Positions 24,038 to 35,349 of a stretch of DNA of 64,000 bases are shown in pieces. Origin of the DNA: Polyangia bacterium (GTDB taxonomy: Bacteria > Myxococcota_A > Polyangia > Nannocystales > Nannocystaceae); the NCBI GenBank assembly GCA_030430565.1, contig JAUIKS010000013.1, forward strand, positions 62,001-126,000, in the 5' to 3' direction. The stretch's first letter is position 1. Every line of letters starts with the position of its first letter. The notes beneath the pieces were generated by a model. That model saw only the letters and a program-made list of their open reading frames with translations. It was not told the DNA's origin and ran no database searches. A program made the position numbers and the translations under genes.

Positions 24038-26424
24038 CGTGGCGAGTGTCACCTGAGGACTGGCTGCAGGACTTCACCTCTGTGCCGCGCTCTCGTCCGC
24101 GCGCGGGCGAGTCGCTGGATCCCGTCGACGACCAGCTGCGCCTGATGCTGCGCTGGCCGGACGAGACGCGGCTCGTCGACGCGCTCAAGCGTCGAAAGCC
24201 CGCCTCACGCCCCCCGTCAGGGCACCCAGAGCCCAAGCTCGTGATCCCCTCGATGATCGCGTCGAAGCCCCGCCAAGCCGCGCCGGCCGAGGCGCAGCCG
24301 GCCGCTGATCCGTTCGCCGCCTTGCTCGACCCCGCCGCGCCCCAAGAGCCCCACACGCAGCGCACGACGCCCGCGCAGCAAGCCGCGGCGCCGGCTCCAG
24401 CCTCAACTTCAACTTCAACTTCAACTTCAGCTTCAACAACACCTCAGCCCGCGCCCGCGCCGACGCGTCGCGGTCCACGACGAGGTCCTCGGCGAAGGCG
24501 CGCTGCGCAAGCCGCGTCCTTGCCATTCGCGATGGAGACGGGACCCGGCGCGACGCCCACGGCGCCCACCAATCCACCGGCCGAGTCACCTCCAGCCGCG
24601 TCGGCGGATCCCGTACTCGCGATTCCTACGCTCACGGCGCCCGCGCCCGAGTCCCCGACGCCCGCGTCGACCGAGGAGGCCGCGGCGCCGCGTCTCGAGA
24701 TCCCGATGATCTCGAAGTCGGCCGCGCCCGCCATCGCGCCGCCCACCGTCGCGCCACCGGCCGTCTCCGCGCCGGTGATCCCCTCGGTCACCGCGCCCCC
24801 GCCGGCGTCCCCCGAAGCGTCTCCGCCAGCGCCGGAGCTGCAGGTCCCCCGCGTGGTCCGCAGCGAGCGCGGCATGGCCTCCTCCGGTGAGCTGGTCTCA
24901 GAGCCAGCTCCGACGCCAGAGCCAGCTCTACCACCTGTCGTAGAAGACATCCCGAAACCAAGGTCGTCCGCTGTCTCCGGCGAGATCGGAGCGCCGCCGG
25001 CCACGCAGGCCACACAGGCCAGCGGCGTGATCTCGGGAGAGATCGGCGGCGGGGCGAAGCCCCCGACGGCGAGGCGATCGAGCGCCGGTGAGCTCGGCTT
25101 CGGCTCTGTCCGCGACTCCGTGTTCGACGAGCCCGAACCCGAGGACGAGTACCCCGAGCAGCCGCCCGAGCCCGTCGCCGGAGACGGCGCCGGGATCGTG
25201 ATCCCCTCGTTGACGCGCTCGAGCGGCCCCGTAGAGGCGGCGCCTCCCGCCGTCGAGCCGGCGACGCATGACCACGTGGAGCCCGCCGCGATCGAGCCGG
25301 TCGACACCGAGGAGATCGAGGTCACGGAGGTCGAGGTCGAAGACGAGGTCGAGGTCGAGGTCGATGACGAGGTCGAGGTCGATGTCGAGGACGACGTCGA
25401 GGATGAGGTCGAGGTCGATGTCGTCGATGAAGAGACGATCGAGCTCGATCTTCACGAGGCGACCGAGGAGCCGATAAGCCCGCCGACGAGCCCGCCTCCG
25501 GCTCGAAGAGAGCGTCCGCGCGCGCCGGCTCCAAAAGCGCCTCCGCCCGCACCCGCGCGTCCTCCGGCGGCTCGCGCCGCGCAGACGCCCCCGCGCGCGC
25601 CGGCGCGTCGACCCGCGCCGACTCCCCGGGATCGTCCGCAGTCTGTCCCGTCTGACGCGCCCGAGCTCGACCAGGGGAAGCCGTGGTACGAGGGGGTCTT
25701 CGCCGATCACTACCTGGCCGTAGAGCCACGTGATCGAGATGTCGCGAGCGAGCTCGACGCGAAGTTCATCATGCGGGCGCTCAAGCCGTCCCAGGGGGCC
25801 AGCCTGCTCGACGTCGGCTGCGGCGCGGGGTGGCACTGCCTCGCCTTCGCCAAGCGCAAGCTCGAGGTCACGGGGCTCGACGCTTCGAAGCCGATGCTGA
25901 TGCGCGCCACCCAGAAGAAGGATCGCGAGAAGGCGAGCATCAAGTACCTGCTGGGCGACATGCGCTCGCTCCCGCGGGATCGGACCTTCGACATCGTGAC
26001 CTGTCTCGGCACGACCTTCGGCTACTTCGGCGACGAGCAGAATCGGCAGTGCCTGGTCGAGATGCGCGAGGTGCTGAAGCCCGGCGGCAAGCTGGTGCTG
26101 CAGGTCACCAACCGTGACTTCCAGCTGCGAATCCTCCCCAGTCGATCGTGGTGGGAGGGGCGCTCGTCGCTCGTGCTCGACGTCGCGGAATTCGACGGCT
26201 TCAAGAACCGCATGAAGATCAACCGCACGATCGTGTTCGAAGACGGTCGACAGTTTGAGCACAAGATGCGGGTGCGGGTGTACTCGATGCCCGAGCTGGT
26301 ACAGCTCGTGCGGAGCGTCGGTTTCCGCGTGGTCGAGGTCTCAGGCAACCGCGAGACGCCCGGCCGCTCCTACGGCGCGGCCTCGCCCGAGGTCTGGATC
26401 GTCGCCGAGCGATCCGCGGGGTGA
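24034..26424 (+). CDS. SAM-dependent methyltransferase with long disordered N-terminal region
   Basis: 796 residues. Residues about 1-55 look folded and helical. About 55-545 are Pro/Ala/Ser/Thr-rich and probably disordered, with an ST dipeptide run near 125-135 and an acidic Glu-Val-Asp tract near 428-475. The C-terminal 220 residues are a class I methyltransferase: motif I LLDVGCGAGWH at about 591-601, acidic residue after strand 2 (GLDASKP), and LGDMRSLP. Substrate unknown. It begins inside the psd stop, so it is translationally coupled to phospholipid synthesis, and a lipid or envelope substrate is possible. Such a long intrinsically disordered head is unusual for this enzyme class. Confidence 0.82.
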   Translation: MTWRVSPEDWLQDFTSVPRSRPRAGESLDPVDDQLRLMLRWPDETRLVDALKRRKPASRPPSGHPEPKLVIPSMIASKPRQAAPAEAQPAADPFAALLDPAAPQEPHTQRTTPAQQAAAPAPASTSTSTSTSASTTPQPAPAPTRRGPRRGPRRRRAAQAASLPFAMETGPGATPTAPTNPPAESPPAASADPVLAIPTLTAPAPESPTPASTEEAAAPRLEIPMISKSAAPAIAPPTVAPPAVSAPVIPSVTAPPPASPEASPPAPELQVPRVVRSERGMASSGELVSEPAPTPEPALPPVVEDIPKPRSSAVSGEIGAPPATQATQASGVISGEIGGGAKPPTARRSSAGELGFGSVRDSVFDEPEPEDEYPEQPPEPVAGDGAGIVIPSLTRSSGPVEAAPPAVEPATHDHVEPAAIEPVDTEEIEVTEVEVEDEVEVEVDDEVEVDVEDDVEDEVEVDVVDEETIELDLHEATEEPISPPTSPPPARRERPRAPAPKAPPPAPARPPAARAAQTPPRAPARRPAPTPRDRPQSVPSDAPELDQGKPWYEGVFADHYLAVEPRDRDVASELDAKFIMRALKPSQGASLLDVGCGAGWHCLAFAKRKLEVTGLDASKPMLMRATQKKDREKASIKYLLGDMRSLPRDRTFDIVTCLGTTFGYFGDEQNRQCLVEMREVLKPGGKLVLQVTNRDFQLRILPSRSWWEGRSSLVLDVAEFDGFKNRMKINRTIVFEDGRQFEHKMRVRVYSMPELVQLVRSVGFRVVEVSGNRETPGRSYGAASPEVWIVAERSAG
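24404..24437 (+). repeat. CAACTT hexanucleotide repeat inside the methyltransferase gene
   Basis: About five and a half copies of the hexamer CAACTT/AACTTC, AT-rich against the GC background, encoding alternating Ser-Thr. The unit length keeps the frame. Confidence 0.8.
25318..25434 (+). repeat. GAGGTC hexanucleotide repeat encoding an acidic tract
   Basis: Degenerate GAGGTC/GATGTC/GACGAC units encode about 40 residues of alternating Glu/Asp and Val within the methyltransferase N-terminal region. A similar but shorter acidic tract is found in the CoaE tail. Confidence 0.75.
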
Positions 26425-26610
26425 TCTCCGGGTAGGGGAGCGAGACCCGTCCGGGCGGCTGGCCGAGGCGAACGCCAGGTCGCGTATCGCACATGACATC
26501 GATGTCGCGGTCGGACAGCCGTGGTTGGCTACGGCTGTAGCCATATGGAAGCTCGAGTAGCCACCGACGCGCGCGTATTTGGTACGTCGAGCGCGCTTGA
26601 GAGCGATCTT

Positions 26611-26654
26611 CAACGATGGTGACGCGCGTGAAACTACGCGTGACTACATCGTTG
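26611..26654 (+). promoter_or_regulatory. nested inverted repeat
   Basis: Outer arms CAACGATG (26611-26618) and CATCGTTG (26647-26654) enclose inner arms CGCGT (26625-26629) and ACGCG (26636-26640), with symmetric six-base internal segments and a six-base loop. This gives a 44-base interrupted hairpin or a two-site operator. Confidence 0.45.
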
Positions 26655-26826
26655 TCCAACCTCCGCGTCGCCGACGACTCCTCCGTAAACGGGTCAGAAG
26701 TCGTCTTACGAGCGCAAACGAAATAGATGCCACAAGTTTGAAACGTTCGCCATCCATTTCCGTACTTAAGTATGGGCGCCGCGAGGGACTCGGCGTCCGT
26801 CTTGCAAGGTTTGAAGAGCTGACGTG

Positions 26827-26857
26827 TTGACAGTCCAACAGCCGATGTTCTTACGGA
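26827..26857 (+). promoter_or_regulatory. putative promoter of the sigma factor gene
   Basis: Perfect TTGACA (26827-26832), then TACGGA (26852-26857) after 19 bases (TTACGG after 18). Same box pair as at 319, 34885 and 39590, with a longer spacer. The start codon is about 110-120 bases downstream. Confidence 0.4.
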
Positions 26858-26977
26858 TCTGGACAATTCCGGACATAAACACTGAACTTCGCCAGTTAAC
26901 CCGTCAGAAATCCCTAACCCTTACGCATAATCAACCACGGTCGGCTGGATAGACCGATCGAGTAAGTGAGCAAGCTC

Positions 26978-28300
<1,323 letters not shown>

Positions 28301-28325
28301 CGCGAGCACGTCGCAACTTGCCTCT

Positions 28326-28370
28326 CCCGCGCCCGTGACCCTATCGTAGGGTCATGGGCGCGGGTTTTTT
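28326..28370 (+). terminator. strong intrinsic terminator of the sigma gene
   Basis: CCCGCGCCCGTGACCCT (28326-28342) pairs with AGGGTCATGGGCGCGGG (28348-28364) over an ATCGT loop, with one mismatch-like G-T pair, followed by TTTTTT (28365-28370). The stem contains the upstream-most possible ATG of the next gene. Confidence 0.88.
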
Positions 28371-28773
28371 CTTGAGTCCCACGAGCACCACCGCGATGGC
28401 GTTCGCGGGGCTTTCGCTGTGCACCGCGCTCGGCTGTGGGGGCGCGCGCGACGGTGTCGCGGTCTCGCCGACGCGCGGCGACATCCGGGATGGTGTCGAC
28501 GTTCGCATCACGGGGAGCGGGTTTCGAACCCACGGTCGCGTTGACGTGTTCTTCGGGACGCGCGCGGCCAAGGGGGTCATCCTCGAGAGCGACTCCCTCA
28601 TCCGCGCGCGCGCGCCGATCCCCTTCGCGGCGGGTCCGGTCGTCGTCAGCCTTCAGTTCGAGGACGGCACGACCACGCACGCGCAGCCCGAGTTCACCTA
28701 CGAGATGCCGCAGGGGATGACCATCAGGTCGACGCCTGTCGGCCCGCAGATCGGCGACGCGGCCCGACCGTAG
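28354..28773 (+). CDS. small IPT/TIG-domain lipoprotein
   Basis: Up to 139 residues. A hydrophobic stretch ends in ALGCGG, a plausible lipobox, then an IPT/TIG immunoglobulin-like fold (about 35-115) with the typical pattern GxxVxIxGxxF and TxVFFGTxxA. Such domains occur on surface or extracellular proteins. The first ATG (28354) lies in the descending arm of the preceding terminator, so initiation there is doubtful; in-frame TTG at 28372 or ATG at 28396 are alternatives, but none has a good ribosome binding site. The ATG at 28396 still leaves a short lipoprotein signal. It is convergent with the FHA gene, 8 bases apart. Confidence 0.6.
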   Translation: MGAGFFLSPTSTTAMAFAGLSLCTALGCGGARDGVAVSPTRGDIRDGVDVRITGSGFRTHGRVDVFFGTRAAKGVILESDSLIRARAPIPFAAGPVVVSLQFEDGTTTHAQPEFTYEMPQGMTIRSTPVGPQIGDAARP

Positions 28774-28781
28774 CGGCTCGG

Positions 28782-29966
<1,185 letters not shown>

Positions 29967-29979
29967 GGGGACCTCGCGT

Positions 29980-30948
29980 TCAGGAAATCTCGACCCGCAG
30001 CAGCTGCTGGCCAACAAAAAGATAGTCGCCGTGGAAGAGCTCTTGCGCGCCCTTGAGACGAATGAACGTGCCGTTTCTCGAGCCTGTGTCGGTCAAGTAG
30101 ATGTGCTCGCTGTCGGAGGCGGCGTCGAGTCGAGCGTGCCGACCCGAGATAAATCGGTCGCTCGGGAAGTTCATGAGGTTGCCCTCACGGCCCATGGTCA
30201 TGCTGCCGCCCTGGGCCGAGATGACGCGTCCCTCGCCGCCGCCCGCGAGCAGCTGGATGACGCGGAACTGACCGTCGGGCCGTGGGCTGCTGTAGGCGTA
30301 GGTGCCGAACTGATCCGGCTCGCCGGTCGGGAGCTCTTTGCTGTCGATGCGCAGGAGCTGCTCGCCGACGAGGAAGCAGTCGTCGTGATCGAGCGGGACC
30401 GGTGACTTGATGCGCACGAAGATCCCGTTCGTGCTCTCGAGGCCTTTGACGAACAGACGCCCGCCCTGGACGGTGAACTTCGCGTGCTCCGGATCGAGGA
30501 ACGGGTCCTCGCGGAACAGGATGTCCCCCTTCGAACGACCGACGGTGTGGTTCGTCCCGCTGAGATGGAACGTCAGGCCGTCGCCGCCCTCGCCCTTGAT
30601 CACGACGAGCCGCGGCACGACCGCCTGCTGCTGCAGCGCGCCGAAGAACATGGTCTTGGCGGCGCCCCCCTTGCTGCCGGTGAAGCCCTTCTTGGCGGGC
30701 CCTGACGGGGCCGCGCCGAGCGGCTTACCGGTCTTGGCGTCGAACTGTGGAGGTCGAGGAGTCGCGCCGGCCTGCGGAGGTTTGGCCGCCGGCATGCCCT
30801 TCCCGAACGTCGAGATCGACGGCGGCGGCGGCACCGCCCGGGCTTGCGCGCCAGCTTTCGGCGCCAGCGAGGTCCTGCACTGTTCACACTTTTGCGCGCG
30901 GAGCGGATTGAGGTGACCGCAAGCCGAGCAGGTGAGGCCTAGTTCCAT
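29980..30948 (-). CDS. zinc-ribbon protein with two FHA domains (322 aa)
   Basis: 322 residues from the ATG at 30948. One zinc ribbon (CSACG...CEQCR) at residues 7-25, a Pro/Gly-rich linker, then two FHA domains at about 115-205 (VGRSKGDI, PEHAKF, LESTNGIF) and 225-320 (MGREGNL, SGRHARL, GSRNGTFIRL). It is a paralogue of the downstream gene, differing in having one ribbon. It sits 46 bases after the HEAT/TPR gene and 13 before its paralogue, so the three are probably co-transcribed. The longer start at 30993 would overlap the upstream gene's end. Confidence 0.85.
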   Translation of the reverse strand: MELGLTCSACGHLNPLRAQKCEQCRTSLAPKAGAQARAVPPPPSISTFGKGMPAAKPPQAGATPRPPQFDAKTGKPLGAAPSGPAKKGFTGSKGGAAKTMFFGALQQQAVVPRLVVIKGEGGDGLTFHLSGTNHTVGRSKGDILFREDPFLDPEHAKFTVQGGRLFVKGLESTNGIFVRIKSPVPLDHDDCFLVGEQLLRIDSKELPTGEPDQFGTYAYSSPRPDGQFRVIQLLAGGGEGRVISAQGGSMTMGREGNLMNFPSDRFISGRHARLDAASDSEHIYLTDTGSRNGTFIRLKGAQELFHGDYLFVGQQLLRVEIS

Positions 30949-30994
30949 GACCACCGAATCCTCATCCTGTGGCGCGCCAATGTCAACGAACACG

Positions 30995-33900
30995 TCACTT
31001 TAGCTCGACGCGGCGCGTGACCAAGGGGGCCAGGCACCGGGGAGCCGACGCGTTTTCTGCAGGCTTCGCGGGCGCTTCGCCACAGGACTCGCGGATCCAC
31101 GCCGCCGCTTGTTGCTCTGCGCGGGTCCCCTCGGCTGCGGCGTCGAGGGCCTGCTCGAGTTCGGGCAGATACGGCTTGATACGCGCGGGTTCTAGCCCCT
31201 GGACCTCAGGGGCGACGAGGGCGCGAATCCACCGCTCGATAGTGATTTCCCAGCCGTCCTTGTTCGACGCCGGGAGCGGGCGCGTGGCTTGTCTTGTGTG
31301 CGCTTCTCGGCCCTCCGCCAACAGTCGAGCGAGGGACGCGCTCGCCGCGTCACGGGCGAGTCCGCGGGGTCCGACGAAGCGCCCGAACAGCGCGGCGATC
31401 ACAGCGCGCGTTTTCGCGTCTCCCAGCGCGTCTCGATCGATGTTCCCGAGGCGCCAGGCCGCGATCGCGGCGACGACCGGATCCGAGCTGTTGAGCTGCT
31501 CGAGGATCGGATCCAGCTGATCGTCCGGCGTGATCGCGGCGATTGCGTATGCACACGCATGCCGGCCGTGGGGGCTGCGGGCACGCGTCGCGATCATCTC
31601 CATATTCGCGCGTTCACTTCGCGCGAGCGCGTGGCTCTCGGGACGGGCGAGCGCGACGCAGGCGAGCGACGCCATCACGGAGTCGTCACGCGAGCGCAGG
31701 AACGGGCGCAGCGCCGCGGCCGCCTCTGGTCTGCTGCTGCGCGCGAGAGCCCACGCGGCGGCGTAGCGGACGCGACTAAATCGCTCGGGCGATCGCAGCA
31801 GCTCGATAAACACCGGGACCGCGTTGGGGTCGTCGAGCTCGCCGGCGGCCTCGAGCGCCGTCGCGCGGGCGCGGGTGTACGCCGACTGGACCGCTCGCGT
31901 GGCGTTGCGCGGAGGGGACAGCCGCGCGCCGATCCGCGCGAGCGGAGCGGCCGTGTCAGGGAGCGCGAGCTTGCCCAGGTGCGCCGCCGCGCGTTGCCGC
32001 GCGCCGACCGGGCCGCGGGCGAGCGCGTGCAGGAGCGCCTGTCGCAGCCCGTTGAGCCGCGCGTTGTCGTCCGGGCGCTCGTCGCTCGATCCGTCGAGCC
32101 CCAACCAGTCGCGGATCTCTCCAGGGGCGGCGCGATCGAGGACGTCGAGCAGGAACTCGATGGAGTCGGTCGAGCCCGCGCTGCGCTTGCTCGTCTGCAG
32201 CGCGAGGTCGACGATCTCGAGGATCTGGTCGCGCGCCTCCGCCAGGTCGAGCGCGCGGCGAAACGCCTTGCGCGTGATCTCTGGCGGGGCGGGGTTGCGG
32301 AGGATCGTGCGAAACAGCGTCGAGGCCTCGTCGAGCTGTCCGCGCGTCAGCTGCAGCTCCGCGAGGTGCAGCATCGCCGCGGTGTCATCGGGCCGATTGC
32401 GCAGCAGCCCCTCGTAGGTCTCCGCGGCCGCCTTGAGATCGCCGCGGCGCTCGTACAGCTCGCCGAGCCGCAGCAGCGCCTCCGAGCTGTCGACGCCCTC
32501 GGACTTCGCCCGCGCGGCCGCCCGCAGCACGCGCTCCGTCTCACCGGATTCAAAGGCCAGGTCGGAGAGTTCGGAGAGCAGGTCCGCCCCGCGCTTCGGA
32601 TCCACGGCCATCAGCCGATCGAGGGAGGTCAGCGCCTCCTCGGCCATCCCGGCGCGGCGCTGGCTGAGCGCCAGGTCTGCCAGTCGGTCCGGGTCGCTCG
32701 GATCCATCTTCACGAGCAGCTCATGCACGAGCACGGCCTTGTGATACTTCTGCTCGCGCGTGTAGAGCTCGGCGAGGAACAGACCCGCCTCGAGGGCCTC
32801 CTCGGGCTCGTCCGGGGGGTTGAGCGTCGTCAGCGCGTCACGCTCGGCGTTGTCGCGCTCCTTGATCATGCGCGAGGAGGTCCCCTCGATGAGGAGGTTG
32901 ACCACCCGCGTGCGGGCCTCGTCTCGAAGCAGCCGGTGCTTCGGCCCCTTGGCCTCCGCGAGCAGCTTCTGCCAGGTCTTCAGCGCCTCGCCGAACACGC
33001 GCTGCTCGGTCAACAGCAGCGCCTGCAGCCGCAAGTAGCTGGGCTCTCGCGGCGCGGCCGCGAGGGCTTTTTGCAGCGAGTCTTTGGCCTCGCGCAGGTT
33101 GTGCTCTGAGAGGATCTCGGCGTGGCGCGCCCAGCCCTTGTGACGCGGACGAATCAGCTTCGGTAGCATCCCCCACTCACGCAGCGCGGCTTTCTCATCG
33201 CGCATCTGAAACAGCTGCTCGCCGAGGATGATGCGAGCCTCGGGATCGCGGGCGTGGGCCTTGACGAGCTTGCGCGCGACCCCGAGGGCGCGCTCTGGCT
33301 CATCGTTCAGGTTGTAGAAGTCGACCAGCTGCATGAGCGCCTGCGCGTCACGCCCCGCCATTGACTCGAGCTCGGCGCCGAGCGCCATCGCGGTCGCGCG
33401 CTCTCCGTTGGGGATCATGCGGTTGGCGAGCTCGAGGCCGAGATCGACGAACGAGGGGCTGCGCGCGAGCTTGCGGAACTCCTCGAGCGCCTGCGCCGGC
33501 TGCCCGCCAGCGTCGAGCGCCAAGATCAACGACTTGCGCGTCTCGACGTCGCGCGGGTTGATCGCGACGGCCTCGCGCCACGCGGGCAGCGGATCGACGC
33601 CGCTGCGGGCCTGCGCCTCAGCGAGCGTCCGCCACGCCGCGGCGTCTTGCTTGTGTCGCGGCGACTCCAGCCACGTCCGCAGGCGCGTCACCAAGGTCTC
33701 CTCGGACCCGGCGGAGCGGTACGTCGCGGACAGGTGGCGCCAGAGCTGCTCGCGGTCGTCCACGCTGAGCGACCCGCCCTCGATCATCTCCCACAGCAGC
33801 GCCGTCGCGCCGTCGACATCGCCCGCCTGAACGCGGGCGTTGGCCCAGTCGAGGCGCAGGTTGATGCGCGCGCGCTTGCTCCCAGTGAGCTTCTCCGCCG

Positions 33901-34615
33901 CCGCGAAGGCGGCCTCGGACGTCGGGCGGTCGCCGCCGCGGGACGCGGCGATGGCGAGTCGACGCTGCGCCTCGACGGACTTGGGGGAGAGCTCGACCAG
34001 CCCGCGCGCGAGCCGGAGCTGGGCGCTGTCGAGGCCGCCGCGATCGGCGTTTTTGTAGGCGCGCTCGAGCAGCTTCTTCTTGGCGCTCGCGCCCTGGGTC
34101 GCGGCCGCGCGCTCCTCGAGCAGCGCGACGAGCTCGGCGTGGGCTCCGGCGGTCTCGAGCGCCTTCGCGCGCAGCTCCCCGACCTTTGTCCGCCACCGTC
34201 CGGCGCGCGACTCGACCGTGCCAAGCTGCTCGGCGGCCGCGCGCGCCTGCCCGCGCGCGAGCTTGCCGCGGGCGTCGAGGATGGTGAGCCCCACGTCGTT
34301 CGGGCTCTTGGCGAGTGCGCTCGCGATCTTGCTCGCCAGCCCCTTGCGCCCGATGCTCTTCTCTAGCGCGCGCCACTGACCGCGATCGAAGGGGTTTTTT
34401 CGCAGCTTCGCGAACCGGCGCGCGACGAGCTCGGGATCTCGGTCGTCGCGCTCGAGGCCCCAGTCGTCGCCGGCAGCCGCAAGATCGCCTGGGAAGTAGA
34501 GTGAGAACGTCGAGACGAGCAGGGTCGCGCACAGCGTCGGCGCGAGCTGGAGCGCGCGACCGAAGAACCGGGTTCTGCGTCGCACGCGCGCATCCCGACG
34601 TCGGCCGCGAGCCAT
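30995..34615 (-). CDS. large exported TPR/HEAT-repeat protein
   Basis: 1206 residues from the ATG at 34615. A basic N-terminus and hydrophobic segment end in DLAAAGDD, consistent with a signal peptide. Residues about 60-850 are tetratricopeptide-like helical pairs (for example LADLALSQRRAGMAEEALTS, LLRLGELYERRGDLKAAAET). From about 900 to 1130 there are HEAT-like repeats (VPVFIELLRSPERFSRVRYA, ALRPFLRSRDDSVMASLACV). No catalytic motif is seen. It is first in the operon with two FHA proteins and probably acts as a periplasmic scaffold; function unknown. Confidence 0.82.
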   Translation of the reverse strand: MARGRRRDARVRRRTRFFGRALQLAPTLCATLLVSTFSLYFPGDLAAAGDDWGLERDDRDPELVARRFAKLRKNPFDRGQWRALEKSIGRKGLASKIASALAKSPNDVGLTILDARGKLARGQARAAAEQLGTVESRAGRWRTKVGELRAKALETAGAHAELVALLEERAAATQGASAKKKLLERAYKNADRGGLDSAQLRLARGLVELSPKSVEAQRRLAIAASRGGDRPTSEAAFAAAEKLTGSKRARINLRLDWANARVQAGDVDGATALLWEMIEGGSLSVDDREQLWRHLSATYRSAGSEETLVTRLRTWLESPRHKQDAAAWRTLAEAQARSGVDPLPAWREAVAINPRDVETRKSLILALDAGGQPAQALEEFRKLARSPSFVDLGLELANRMIPNGERATAMALGAELESMAGRDAQALMQLVDFYNLNDEPERALGVARKLVKAHARDPEARIILGEQLFQMRDEKAALREWGMLPKLIRPRHKGWARHAEILSEHNLREAKDSLQKALAAAPREPSYLRLQALLLTEQRVFGEALKTWQKLLAEAKGPKHRLLRDEARTRVVNLLIEGTSSRMIKERDNAERDALTTLNPPDEPEEALEAGLFLAELYTREQKYHKAVLVHELLVKMDPSDPDRLADLALSQRRAGMAEEALTSLDRLMAVDPKRGADLLSELSDLAFESGETERVLRAAARAKSEGVDSSEALLRLGELYERRGDLKAAAETYEGLLRNRPDDTAAMLHLAELQLTRGQLDEASTLFRTILRNPAPPEITRKAFRRALDLAEARDQILEIVDLALQTSKRSAGSTDSIEFLLDVLDRAAPGEIRDWLGLDGSSDERPDDNARLNGLRQALLHALARGPVGARQRAAAHLGKLALPDTAAPLARIGARLSPPRNATRAVQSAYTRARATALEAAGELDDPNAVPVFIELLRSPERFSRVRYAAAWALARSSRPEAAAALRPFLRSRDDSVMASLACVALARPESHALARSERANMEMIATRARSPHGRHACAYAIAAITPDDQLDPILEQLNSSDPVVAAIAAWRLGNIDRDALGDAKTRAVIAALFGRFVGPRGLARDAASASLARLLAEGREAHTRQATRPLPASNKDGWEITIERWIRALVAPEVQGLEPARIKPYLPELEQALDAAAEGTRAEQQAAAWIRESCGEAPAKPAENASAPRCLAPLVTRRVELK

Positions 34616-35025
34616 ACGAACAGAGTAGCAGCTCGTCTCGCTCAATCCGGTTGTGGTGCGGCTATTTCGGGACACGGGGCGGTTTATGGCTGTGGTGGGC
34701 GGGGGCGGGGGACGAGCGCCAGCGGCGCGTGCTCGCTTCCGTACCGCGCGATGGCGGCTTGGGGTACTACTTCTTCTTCACACGACGTCTCGACTCGAAT
34801 TTCGACTCGCGAACGGACTCAAGATTCGACTCTAATTGACTCCCAAGGTTCCCGCCGGCGAACGAGGCCGGTGCCGGGTCCGACTTGACGTTGCGAGATT
34901 GCTCTTTACGTTCGAGCGTCCGGAAATTCCCTGTCTACAACGCACGGGCACCTCGAACGCGTTCAGCTCGGACCGGCGGCGCGGCCGGTGATACGGGGCC
35001 CTGACGAAGCAAAGCCGAACAGACC
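34616..35025. other. intergenic region between the HEAT/TPR gene and fmdB
   Basis: About 410 bases separating divergent genes. It holds four imperfect copies of TTCGACTC-like sequence at 34789-34842 in a locally AT-richer stretch, and the putative fmdB promoter at 34885-34912. A 107-base leader follows with an inverted pair TTCGAG...CTCGAA. No coding frame looks real. Confidence 0.5.
34885..34912 (+). promoter_or_regulatory. putative fmdB-folD promoter
   Basis: TTGACG (34885-34890) and TACGTT (34907-34912) with a 16-base spacer (TTACGT after 15). Same TTGAC/TTACG box pair as three other promoters in this window. Confidence 0.45.
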
Positions 35026-35349
35026 ATGCCGATCTACGCCTACCGATGCACCAAGTGTGGAGCCGAGCCCGAGTACATCCAGAAGTTCAGCGACCCGCCG
35101 ATGAAGAAGTGTGAAGCCTGCGGCGGCGAGCTGGTACGCCAGATCACCGCGGCCGCGTTCCATCTCAAAGGTGGCGGTTGGTACAAGGACGGCTACGCGA
35201 GCACGCGGAAGCAGGACAAGGGCGGCGGCTCGTCCGAGGGAGGCGGAGGCGGAGGCGGAGGCGACGGCGGCTCGGGCGGCTCCGGTGGATCGGGCGACGC
35301 ATCGAAGGCATCATCGAAGCCCGATTCGACAAAGGCCTCGACCTCGTGA
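35026..35349 (+). CDS. FmdB-type zinc ribbon protein
   Basis: 107 residues. FmdB-family ribbon: MPIYAYRC then Cys8/Cys11 and Cys29/Cys32 (CTKCG, CEACGG). The remainder is a flexible Gly/Ser/Lys tail including an eight-glycine run. FmdB was described as a putative regulatory protein, but most small homologues have no assigned role. It overlaps folD by three bases (GTGA), implying coupled translation. No Shine-Dalgarno sequence is obvious before its ATG. Confidence 0.85.
   Translation: MPIYAYRCTKCGAEPEYIQKFSDPPMKKCEACGGELVRQITAAAFHLKGGGWYKDGYASTRKQDKGGGSSEGGGGGGGGDGGSGGSGGSGDASKASSKPDSTKASTS

Larger units (their letters stand above)
26425..26977. other. large intergenic region before the sigma factor gene
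   Basis: About 550 bases of lower GC than the neighbouring genes, with no credible coding frame. It contains the palindrome GACATCGATGTC (26494-26505), a hairpin TGGCTAC-GGCT-GTAGCCA (26526-26543), a nested inverted repeat (26611-26654) and the promoter at 26827-26857. A short forward frame at 26579-26830 has the wrong codon style. The region could hold an untranslated RNA as well as control sites. Confidence 0.55.

Noticed and set aside
26579..26830. 83-codon forward frame upstream of the sigma gene
   Set aside because: Codon third positions are not GC-biased and no ribosome binding site is present; the region holds inverted repeats instead.
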